Positions 45,301 through 57,300 of a DNA stretch of 64,000 nt are shown here, piece by piece. Below the pieces are notes generated by a model. It worked only from the letters and a program-made list of their open reading frames with translations. It did no database searches and had not been told where the DNA came from. Position 1 is the stretch's first letter; the number at the start of each line of letters is the position of its first letter. The stretch is taken from NCBI GenBank assembly GCA_035547915.1, contig DASZTS010000045.1, positions 75,114-139,113 on the forward strand. The letters are read 5' to 3'. Source of the stretch: DASSFG01 sp035547915 (GTDB lineage: Bacteria; Planctomycetota; Planctomycetia; Pirellulales; JAICIG01). Made by a program: the position numbers and the translations under genes.

Positions 45301-48300
45301 CCGGCCCGGCCGGCAAACCGCTGTTCGCAAGCGTCGAGACGAGCGTGAACGTCACGCCTCCGTCGGTGCTACGGAGCAACCCGCCCGTGTTGCCGAAGGC
45401 GGCGTTGGCCGCCGCCATGATCACGGCGCCTCGCTCGGCGACGCCCGTGATGTTCTGGCCCACCGGCGTGGCAGGCGACGCCGCCGACGGGGTGAGCATG
45501 CTCCACGTCTGACCGCCGTTGGTCGACGTCATCAGGCCGGCCAGTTTACCGCCCGCCGGAGCGTTGGCCCCCACCGCGTTCAAGCTGCTGAAATCGCCGA
45601 CGCCGGCGATCATCGTCTGGAACGTGCCGTTCGTCACGTCGAATTCGACGTCACCGATCGAGAGCGACGGCATGTTGTCGGTCAGCGGGGTCCACGTCGG
45701 GCCGTTGGCGCTGAGCGCGTTGGTCGTTTCCCAGATGCCGCCGTTCACCGTGGCGATGAAGAGCGTGTTGCCGGTCGGATCGGCCGGGTCGACGAGCACC
45801 TTCTGCACGGCGCCGCTGATGGGATCTTGGAGCCCACCGGGGCCGGTTAGATTGGTTTCCTGACCGTCCGCAACCGGGTTCGGACCCTGGGCCGTCCAGA
45901 GCGGAGTGCCCTGTGCCACCTGCGTCGAGTCGCCATCGTCGCGCACCGCGATCGAGGTGTTACCGCTGGCGAAGTTGGCCGCCGAGGCCACGATCGTCAC
46001 GTTGACCGGCTGCTGACGCAGGATGTCATCGTCGACCGCGTTGATGGGGAACGTCGCCGAATCGGCACCGGCCGGGATGGTGACCGTCGCCGGCACCGTG
46101 GCCGAAGCCGTATCGAGACTGGTGAGCGTGACCACGAGCGGAACATTGTCGGGCGAGTTGCGCGTGACGATTCCGGTAGCCGCACCCGCACCCTGGTTCT
46201 CGACGATCGTGTGCGAAGTCGGGCTCTGAATGGCCACCGTCAAGGTCGGGATGACGCCTGCGTCGTCCTCGACGTCGAGCGTGTTGCTGCTCGATCCGTA
46301 GCCGGCGGCGGTCGCCGTGATGTCGACCTTTTGCGGGCCGTCGGCCAACTCGTCTCCGTTCAGGTCTTGTTGCTCGACGCCGGTGACGGTCACGACCACC
46401 GAAGTCGCTCCGGCCGGTATCAACACGTTCAAGAGACCGCCCTGGCTGGTCGAGCCGTTGGCGCTGAGCACCACGTTCGAGCTGGCCAGTCCCCCGACCA
46501 CGTCCGTGGCCGTCAAATGCACCGTGACGGCGCTGCCCAGGGCCGACGGGGCGAAATTGACACGGCTGATGGTGACCGTCGTGGAGTCGCCCGCACCGGA
46601 CTCGGTGATCGTCGGGTTGGCGACCGAGACGGCCAGGCTGCCCGTCACCGAGTTCGAAGTCGACACGTTCACGACGCCGAAGAAATCGACCCGGTTACCC
46701 GCGGTCACGGTGGCATGCACGCCCGTGAGCGTGGTGTTGGCGTTCACCGCATTGGCGATAGCTTGTGCCACGTTGGCCGCCGACGAGGACCCCTGGAACG
46801 GTACTCCCGTGTTCCCGTCGGGCAGCGTGCCACTGCTGGTGGCAAACTCGAAGGTCACGACATGGACGCCGTCGTTCACCTGGAAGGTCTGGCCGTTGGC
46901 CAGCGCCGAGCCCGCCGGGGCGATGATGGTGAACCCGTCCGTCAACCGGTCGTTGATGTTGTAGGAGTTGACGAGATCGATGTCCGGCTGATTGGGATCG
47001 GCCGTCACGGCGTAGGGCGTGCCCGTGCGAATGTCGAGCTGGTACGGTCCGGTCAGGATCTGCGTCGGTACGTTGACATTCGGACTGGTAGGCGTGGTGA
47101 AGTAGGTCGTGTCGGCGGTATCGCCCGTCACCATTTCGCCGCGGCCGGCAAGCCCCACGGTCACGTCGTCGACGTAGAAGCCTTCGAAGCCATTGTTTTG
47201 GCCGCGGGTGGGGTTGTTGAACGCGCCGAACTTGTCGCCTGGCAGACCCTGATTCATCGAACCGGCAGTGCTGAAATCGAACCGCAGCATCAAGTTGCTG
47301 GCGCCGGCGTAGTTGCTCAGGTCGATGCGCGACTGCAACCACTGGCCGCTGCCGTCGAAGAGTTGCTGCACCTGCTGGCGCGGATCGATCGCGGGTTGAC
47401 CTTGCACCGTGGTCGCCGGCTGGAGGGCCGATGAACTGTCGAAGCCGGGCAGTTCGCTCCCCTGCGAATTCTGTCGCGCCGCGGTCGTACCGGCGGCGAG
47501 GGCGTTGGGATCGGTCGCCGCGTTGTAGGCCACCCGCGTCGGATCGTTGGTCGCCACCTCGGTCCAGGTTTGACCTCCGTCGGTGGAGATCATCACGCGG
47601 GCGCTCGACTTGAAGCCCGTCGTGCTCTGACCGCTGTTGAGGAAGTAGTTGAAGTACAACGTCGGCAAATCGCCGGCGTTGTAGTTGGCCAGGCTGAAGC
47701 TGTTCGTTTGCAGGCTGCCCAGCGCACCGCCGGGCAGGTTGTACGTACCGTACACGCTGCTGTTGGTCGCGTAATTGGCGGCACCCGGTTGCAGCGTCGT
47801 ATTGGCGCCGGTGTCGATCACGCCCGCCCCGTTGGGGTTTTCCAAGCCGAAGTAATAGCTCAGATTGCCCGCCTCGGGCTGGTTGGTCGATTCCGTGTTG
47901 CGGCTGTCATCCGGCGCACTGTTGATGCCGTGGCCCGCATCGTCGGCGCGGGCATCCGTGACGTGCCAGAGATTGTAGTCGAGCGTCGAGAACGCCAGAC
48001 CCGTGACGTTGGTCACGCCCAAGGAGACGCTCGATGCTCCGCCCGAGAAGACCGGCTGCAAGACACCCGACGTGTTGAAGGCCCACAGCTTGCCGTTGGA
48101 GTCGGCCGCGAAGAGGTCGTTGGCATACGTTCCCAGCGACGGATTGCTGGGGTTGATATTCGTGTCGGCCGGACCGTTGGTCAGCGAGGTGAAGGTGACC
48201 CCGTTGCCCCCCGTCGTCGTGATTTTGGCGACAAACTGCACCGAGGCCGGGCCGGTGGGGTTGTTGATGATGTAGAGCCCGCCCTCGTTCGTGACGGCAT

Positions 48301-51300
48301 AGAGCAGGCCGTTGACGTCGGCCATGCCGGTGATCACTTCGCCCGGTCCCACACCACTGGGATTGAGCAGGCGCGGCGCGGGATTGCCGCCGGTTATGGG
48401 CGGATTCGGCAACGGATTGATGACCGCGCCCGTATTCGGATCGAGCTGATAGAGGCCGTTGGAGAATCCTGCCGCGCCCGGACCACCCACGTAGCTGCCC
48501 ACGGCGAACAACTCACGGGTCGTGCCCGATTGCAAGAAGGCCAGGGCGTCGACCTGTACACCGGCGTTCTGTTGTGTGACGGTAGTACCGTTGAGGTCGT
48601 AGGTCAGGATTCCGTCGTTGCCGACCGTCGTGGTGGCCGCATTGCCGGTGCTGATCTGGTCGTATTGACCCGAATTGGCGTCGGTGGTGGCGCCCGGCGG
48701 TCCCAGCGTGATGCCGTAGAGCAGGCCGTCGTTGCGCATCGCGATGTCGCCGAAACCGCCGCCGCTGCCCGCGGTCTGGCCGATGTCGGTCACTTTGACG
48801 CCGGTGAACGGGTTGACCGTTTGCAGGTGCCCCGTTGAACCACCCTGATCCACGAAGAGCACGTCGTTGCCGAGTGTGAAGGGGACCGCGCTGGTGTTCA
48901 GCGACTGGATTTGCTGGAGATCGGCGGAGCTCGGCGTCACGGGTGCCGCCGGATTGAACGTGCTCTGGTCGGACACGTTGCCGTTGAACAGCGGCGTCAA
49001 GCTGCTGGCCGGCTGAGCCGTCTCGCCCCCTTGGGCGCCGATGTGGTCTTCGGCGATGCGGTTGACCGAATCGACCGGCTCGAGCCGCACCAAGCCATTG
49101 GTGGTGCCCGCCTGATAGGCAGCGTTGAGGGCCGCCGGGAGTGCCGCACTGGAGCTGATGGCGACGTAGTAGGTCTGCGGGTTGCCCGCGCCGGCGCCGG
49201 CCGGCATCTGTACCGAACCGACGTAGGGATCGAGTTGGCCGTAAGAACCGTAGGAGAGGCTGTCTTGCGCGTTCGGTGCATTCGACGCCTGGTCGTCGGG
49301 TACGTTCGAACCGCGGCCCAGGTAAATCAGCTTGCCGGTCGAGTCGTAGACCGCCAGCGTCGTGTCTGGGCGCGAAATGCCATCGGCGTAGTTGACGTCG
49401 AAGATGGCTGCCACACTCTTGTTGCCCGCATTCAATCCCTGGATGGCATCGAGCAGGTTGTAATCGGCCTCGAACTTATACCAGGTGACCTGCGTGGAGG
49501 TGCCCACGTTGCCGGCCACGTTGATCGCGCCTTGGTTGGTCGACAGTAAGTTGCCCAGATCCTGGGCCGTCGACAGCGGACTTGTCTGGCTGGCCGCCGG
49601 CTGGGAGGCATCGGTGGTGGTGGGAGTCGGCTGCTGGCCGGCGTCGCCCACGAGCGGCGAATCGACGGGCAGGCCCTGCACCGTGATACCGTTGGTGGCA
49701 AAGCGGATGTCGGCGTCCTGGATTGTCGAGCCGGCGTACTGCTCGGTCTCCTGCAAGCGGATCTGCAACTGATAGACGCCGCTGCTCGTTCCCTTGCCGG
49801 GCACGAATTGCGCCAGGCCGGTGGCATTGGTGTCCTTGCTGTACACACGCACGTAGTAGTTCGAGAGCGTGGCGCTGTTCGGATTGCCGGGCAGCGTCAC
49901 GCGGAATCCGGCGTCAAGCGGGTTCGACGAGAACTGGTTGAACAGGCTGGGGAAGGTGAGACTATTCGGATCGTAGGTCGTGTTCGACAAGCTGGGGTTG
50001 TTGGGATCGTAGTTGCCTCCCAGCAATGTGCCGTCGGCCAGCGGTTGGGCGATGTTACCGGGTAGTTCCTGCGCCAACAGCGAAGGACTGTTGGCCTCGT
50101 TGAGCGCGTTGTCGCTGCGGGCCAGCACGGTGCCGTTGGCCGAGACCAGTTCGAGTACCGTGTCGAGTCCGGGAGCCGTATTGCCCAGGTTCATCCACAC
50201 CTGCGTTCCCGGCTGAGCCTGGAAGGTATAGGTGTCGACGTCGCCCGAAAAATTGGGGCTGACGACGCCGTTCACGGTGAAGCCCAGGCGCTGCGTATCG
50301 CTGCCGCCGAGCGTCGTCGTCGCCAGCGTACCCAAGTTTTGGGCGGTGCTGGGCGTGTCGTTGGTACCCACACCGCCGGTGTATGCCGGCTCCGACTCGT
50401 TGATCGTGGCGATGTTGGTATCGTTGCTGAATTGGTTCAGCGTGATCCCCTGCCACTGGCCTCCCGGAGGCGCGGGCGGCGCCGAGACTTCGTTCAGGAA
50501 CGTTGTGATCGTCGAACTGGTCGAAGTGCCGTTGATACTCCAGGCGAAGGCGGTGGTCTGGTCCGCAGGTCCATACACTTTGCCGAGTTGCGGATCGGTC
50601 ATCGGTGGCAAATCGGTCGTGTTGATGTTGCCGGCCACCGAGTACGTTTGCGTACGGTTGATGATGTTTTGTTCGAGGTTGTCGAAGCTGTCGGCCGCCC
50701 ATCCTTGGTAGGTGGCGTTGACGAGCTGCGAGCCGGCCTGGTAGACGCCGCTCTGACTCAAGCCGACCCGTTGCGGGCCGTCGATCGTGAACACCTGGAA
50801 GCCTGGTTGACCAGGAGTGCCCTGAATGTACAGCAGGTCGTCGTCCGGCGCCGGCGGCACGTCTTCGTCCAGGTAGTTGATGAACTGCAACGCACCCAGG
50901 GCCGCGCTGCTGTTGAAGGTCACCTGGTTCACCATCTGTGTCGTGCCGGGCTTGAAGCTGGTCGTCACCGTCCAGTTGACGGTGCCGTTTTGGCCGGCGA
51001 AGTTGCCCTGGCTTTGGACGATATCTTGACCGATGAGTGTCGGCTGCTGGGTAATCGTGGTATTGGCCAGCGCCACGGCGTTATTGGTGCCAACGCCGAC
51101 ATAATTTTCGTATTCAAACGCAAAGTCCTGGTTGACGAGCAACTGCGTCTGGCCCTGGGCCGTGACGCCGAGGTCGAAGCCGGTGGAGGTGCCCAACTCG
51201 CCGCCCGGGCCGGGAGTAGCCTGGAAATGGCCGACCACATTCGTGGCGACGTCGTTGCTGACGGTCGTGCCGTTGGCCACATAGGGCACCGTCGGCAAAA

Positions 51301-54300
51301 GTGCCTGGCCGGTTTGTACGGCCGCGGCGCCATTGTCGGTCAGTACGTTCGGCAGCCCCGTCGGAGTCAATCCGGCCCCGGCCGTCTCATCGCTCAGGGC
51401 GGTCAAAATCACCGGATAATTGGGCATGCCGAGGATCTGCACCGAGCCGCCGACCCGATCGGTGATGTCGAGCGGAGTTCCGGTAGCGGTCAAGCCGGCG
51501 CTCGCTCCGTTGAACTTGACCACGAGGCTCGCCGAGGGGCTGCTCTCCAACGTCAAGCCGCCGCGGCCATCGACGTCGGTGGCCTGGATCTGGCTTTCGA
51601 CCACGTGGACGATGTCGGTATCGTCCCACACCGAGGCGGTATCGAGTGTGCCGCCGCGCACGAGCATGCCGTTGATGGCACCGGTGTTCGTCGATACGTT
51701 GCCGATCTCGTTGAGTCGCACCAGGGGACCGGCGTTGTTGCCGAACTGAGTGAACGCGTTGACCGGACCGGTGCTACGGCCGGGATCGGGAACGATGGCC
51801 GACGTGAGCGAGTTGGCGTCGATGCTGATCGTCGCCCCTTGGTTGTTCTCGAAGACGTTGTTGACGATCACCGGCTGTGCACCGAGCACATAGATGGCGG
51901 CTGCGTCGTTGCCGAGCAGGTCGCCACGCGACACGGAGGCCAGCCCCGACGCGTTATTCTCGATCGTGCTGTCGGCGATGCGCACCGTGGCCTGATGGAT
52001 TTCGATGGCGTCGAAGGTGGCCAGGTTGCCCTGTACGGTCGAATTGCCGCCGGCGTACGAGACCAGCGTGTGATCGAGGCTGCCGCGCGAGGTGGGTGCG
52101 AAATAGAGTCCGGCCCAATCTCCTGGGGTGGCTTGCGTCGGCGGGGCCGCGGTGCTCTGCGCCACGCCGTCGGTGGCGAAGGTGCCGCCGCCGCCATAGG
52201 TGTTGTCGTGCAACGAAGTAAAGACGATCGGCTCGCTCGCCGTTCCTTCGGCGATCAAGTTGGCCCCCATGTCCGTTTCGATCCGCGCGTTGCCCAGCTT
52301 GACGGTCACACCCGGATCGATGTCCAACCGGCCGCTGATCCGTGCCGTGCCATCAAGCTGCCCTCCCGGATTGCCTTGCAAAATCAGGTTGTCGGAGAGG
52401 ACGTACGGGATGTCGGTCGCGGTCCAACGGGCCGCCACACTGAGAGTTTCGGCCGACTGCGTCGTCGGGTCTTCGGTGCGTACGAGGAGCCCATTGATGA
52501 CGTTTGCCAGCACATTGGACTGAACGCTCAGAGGCGAAGCGAATACGCCGGTCACTTCCTCGATGAGCGAGATGGAGGTTCCCGAGACGACTGCCGAAAC
52601 CTCTAGGCCGGCGCCATTGATGGCGGCCGCCGTTTCGGCCGCGACCGTGGCGGCGGCGTCGGTGGTCGAGTAGATGATGGGGATCTCGCCGGACGGCACG
52701 GCGGTCTTATCGGTGCTCAGCCGGTAGACGAAGGTGGTTGTGGTGCGCGTGGTGCTATCAACGATCTGCAGCGTCGTGCCGTCGGTGATGGTGTTGCCCG
52801 CGGCCGCGGTGATCGTAATCGTGTTGCCCGCGAGGCTCGACTGATTGAAGAAGAAGTGCGTGGCGCCGCTCAACAGTACCTGATTCGTGGCGGCGATCGC
52901 CGACACGCCGATATTCGCCGTGTCAATCGCCGCGGCCATCTCGCTGGCCACGGTGGTCGCCGTGTCTCGGGTCGTAAACGTGACAGCGACATGGCCCGAG
53001 GCCACCGAGCCGTTGCTGTCGAACTCGAAGGTGGTTTGTACGCCGGTCGACAGGTTGGTGACGACGAACGTCTCGCCGTCGGTGAGCTGCGCACCCGTGG
53101 GAGCGGTGAAGGAACTGGGGGTCGACGGTGTGAGGCCGGAGGCGCCGCTGATCGACACCTGGCTGGTGTTGGTCGGCACGACCGATGCGGTAACGCCGAG
53201 CTTGGCCGCCGTGATGGCGTTGGCGATTTCCGTGGCGATCTGGGCGGGTGTTTCGGGCGGGATGGCGGCGAAATTCCCGCTGGCCGGCGCACCCGGGTCG
53301 AACAACACGGCGTAGTGGCCATCGGCCAACAACTGTCCGGCCACGACCCCACTGGTGGCCCTCTTGTTCACGAACTCAAAGATGTTGTTCACGCCGACCG
53401 TGGGCGATCCACTGCTGGGCGTGCCGGGAGTGGTGACGATGAACGTCTCGCCCGCGATGATCTGATTGCCGGCGGGTGCGTTGAGCAGTTGGGCGCCCGG
53501 TTGGGTGATGGCCAACGTGTTGCCCGCGATGTCGGGACCGGCGCGCTCATAGTCGGTGATGTAGACCTGTCCCGTCGGTGGCGACTGGCCGGTGGCGATC
53601 TCGCTGCCGTTGTCGACGAAGCTGGTGGCGCTCGCAGTGGTGACGTCGCCGACCAGGACGTTTTCGGCTCCCGGCGCCAGCCCCCGATAGATCTTGTAGC
53701 CCGTCGCTCCCGCCACGGAGTTCCAATTGAGAGTCACCGACGACGTGGCGCCGGTGACGGTGATCGACACCTCGCCCGAGGCGGCCGTTTCGCCATTCGG
53801 TCCCACCGCCGTGAGCACGTAATAATAGGTGCCCGCGGCCAAGGTACCGCCCGTCGTGCTCGCGCTCGGGGCCGTCTGCACCGGCGGCGGAAGGTTGACC
53901 GACGTATCGGCAGGGCTGCCGAAAATGGTCTCGGCGAAGCTGTTGGGATCGGCCGAAATGGCCGCGTTGTGGCTGAGCAGGATCGTGTTGTTGGTGATCG
54001 CTGGCCGCGAGCCAACGAGGTAGATCGGCGTGTAGTTGGCCTGGATGCCATCGACCACCACGGAACCGCCGCCGTAGGTCAGCCGCGCGTCGTTGACGCT
54101 GTCGAGGAAGATCCCTTGCTGCTCCATGTCGGCATTCTGTCCGAACACGATACCGCCCCAATCGCCCGGCGACGCAGAGGTGACCGTGTCGGTCGTGGTG
54201 CCGATCGAGTCGTCGTGGAACGATGTGAAGAATACCGAACTGGTGGGCGTGCCGAGTACTTGCAGGGCGGAATCGCTGCGGTCGATGCCGGGCGCATTGA

Positions 54301-57300
54301 CGCCGACACTGATATTGGCCCCTTCGAGCTTGAAGACCGCGCCGGCGTCGACCATCACGGTGACGCCCTGCGGCACGTTCATCGTGGCGCCATCGGCCAG
54401 CGGCGTGCCGCCGAACTGGCTGGTGCCGATCTCGTAGGGCTGGGCGTTAGAAACCGCGATCAACCCGGTGGTGGGCAACGCGCCGGTTTGCGCCGATGCG
54501 CCTTGTGCGTTGATCGTGAGGGTGCCGACTCCCGACAGCGTGACGAACCAGGCGCTGCCGTTGGTGTAGGTCTGCACGCTCGAGCTAACCGTCGCCCTCA
54601 CATCGCCGCCGGCGGGCTGCGCCAGGGGTGACGCGTTGATGGCGGCCGCCATTTCCTGGGCCAGCGTTATGGGGGAGTCGCTGGGCGAGTAGTGCACGGC
54701 CGTGGCCCCGGCAGCGATCGCCATCCGCGTGGCCGGGCTCGATTTGAGCTGTAGCCCGCTGACGTTGACGCTGTAGCTCGTGCTCGAGTTGCTGCCGATG
54801 CTGATGACTTGCTTGCCATCGGGACCAACGCCGCTCAACGAAGCGGAAATGGGGGGCGTGGTGCCGAACTTCTTGGCCGCCACGGCACCGTTGATGGCTT
54901 GTGCGATCTCGGCGGCCAACGTGGCCGGCGCGTCGGTGGACTTGTAACTGATCGGCGTGTTGCCGTCGAGCAGTGTGCGGCCGTTGAGCGCGAACTCGAA
55001 CGTGACACTGCTGCTGCCTTGGGTGATGGTGAACTTGCTGCCGTCGGTGATGCTGGCACCGCTCGTGGCCGTGACTTCTAGCGAATCGCCATCGAAGAAC
55101 TCGAACGTCGAGCTCACCGTGCCGGCGGTCACTTGGAAGGTCTGGCCGGCCGAGACGATCTGAGAGGCAGTCAGGCTGGCGCCGCCGGTGGTTGCCGCCG
55201 GTACGCCCAGGCTGTTGTCGGCGCCGGTGTCGCCCAAGATCCGAACCAGCTTGGTGGCCGACAAGAGGGAGGGAGCGCCGGACGTGTCGATGGAGCTGCC
55301 CGTGACCGGCGTATTGGGATTCGATTGCGAAACGAGATCGACGTAGAAGGTGCCGTTGGAGTCGCTGTGGACCACCGCTGTCACTTGCAACGGAGTCGCG
55401 CTGTTGTTGATGGCGCTGGCGATCTCTTGCGCGACCTGGGCGGGAGTGTCGGTCGTGTTGAACGCCACCGGAGTATTGCCGTCGTTGATGCCCAGGGTGC
55501 GACCGTTGGCGGCGAACTCGAAGGTGACGGGCGGATCGAACCCGTCGTTGACCACGAACGTCTGCCCGTCGAGTTGCTCGGTCTGGCCGTTCGGCAAGGT
55601 GTAGGCGGCGTTGCCGGCCGGCGCGATGATACGGTCGGAGGCAACCTGGAGTGCCGTGGCGATACTCGTATACGGGGCCGTCAACGAACCGTTTGGCGTC
55701 GCGCTGCTGCCGCCGGGCGGTGTCTTGTCGACGAAGATTGTGTTGCCGACGTTGAACCAGAAATCGTAGGCGCCTCCCGAGGTGCCGTCGGAGTTGCCCT
55801 GGAGGGGCGTTCCGGTCGTGTCGGTCAGGTTTCGCAGCGGATTCGGGGTGAAATCGAGCTTGAGGTCGTAGGGACCCTGCGTTGTTCCGCCGGAACCGCT
55901 GCCGCCCACGTTGGGGTTGAACTGCGTATTGCCCGTGCTCGTCACCGCCAGGTAATACACGCCCGGCGACAACTGCATGTTGACGAACGAATCGGTGCCG
56001 AAGTAATCGTCGTTGCTGGAGATGACCTGCCGCGACACGGTGAACGTCACGCCGCCCTGACTGCCGTTGGGAGTGACCGTCAGAGGTCCGTTGATGACGA
56101 CCTGGCTGAACTGCACGACCGCCGAAGCGTTCAACCCGCTCGTCTTGACGTTGTTGTTGATGGCATTCGCGATGTCGCTGGCGATGACATTCGCCGTGTC
56201 GGTCGTCGAATAATTGATGTGGACGTCGTTGTCGTTCGCCGTGCGGCCGCCTTGCACGAATTCGAAGACGACCGGCGGATGGACACCGTCATTGATCGTG
56301 AAGGTGCTGCCATCGACGACCCCGGCGCCGCCACTGGACGGCACCTGGATCACGTTCGTCTGGTTGTACAGCGTCAGCACCGTGTTCAGGTCGCTGGGCT
56401 GATTGGCGTAGGTGACGCCGCCTTGCGTCGCTGATGTGGTCACCGTCGCCGGGCCGGCGAGGCTGACGACATTTCCATCGGCGCTGGCGTCGACGTTCAA
56501 ACCGGCGTTGGTCGCCGCACCATTGATCGCCGAGACGACATCGGCGGCCACCTGCGCGGCCGTGTCGGTCGAGTTGTAGGCGATGGCAACGTTCGTGTCA
56601 CCCACCGTGAACTGCCGCCCATCCGCGTCGAATTCGAACGTGATGCTCGTCGTGCCGTCGTTGATCGTGAAGGTGCTGCCGTCGACGACCCCGGTGCCGA
56701 CGGGCCCGGCAGCAGAAGTGGCGGGAATCGTGATCGTGTTGAACGTCGTCCGCTGGGCGATCGTCTCGGCATTGAACGTGCCCGCCGAATTGACCGTGAA
56801 CTTGTACATGTCCACGTTGTCGCTCTGCGGGCGATAGATGTACTGCCCGTGCAGGATGTCGGCGTTGGTCGGATAGACGGGTTCGGGCGCCCCGCCGGTG
56901 GCCGGATCGGAACCGCCGGTTCCCATCACGGTTCCGGCCGGGTCTTGCGTATTGACCCCCAGGCCCATCAGCCGGCCGATCTGCTGCATGGCCGCAGTGA
57001 ACCACGGGCCGCCGTACAGGCTTTCCGTGGAGAAGATCTGCGAGTTCATGATGGCCAGATACTCGGGCTTGCCGTCGAAGCCGTCGTTGAGCGTGGTGGC
57101 CAACGTCGAAGGGCCGGCGAGGGCCGAGAGGCTGGCCGGGGCCGTCGGGTTGATCGCCTGCACCACGCCGGTCACGATGCCGAAATCGGCCGCTCCCAAC
57201 GTCTCGTTGCTGACCTCCTGGAACTGCACGCCCAGGTAGTTTGACCACAACTGGAAGATCTCCCGAGCCAGGTTCTCTTGCTGGCTGGTGATGACGTTCT

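Noticed and set aside
50339..52606. Plus-strand open frame of 755 codons opposite the 6400-residue gene
   Set aside because: Same reason: low-complexity composition, no ribosome site and full overlap with a recognised protein.
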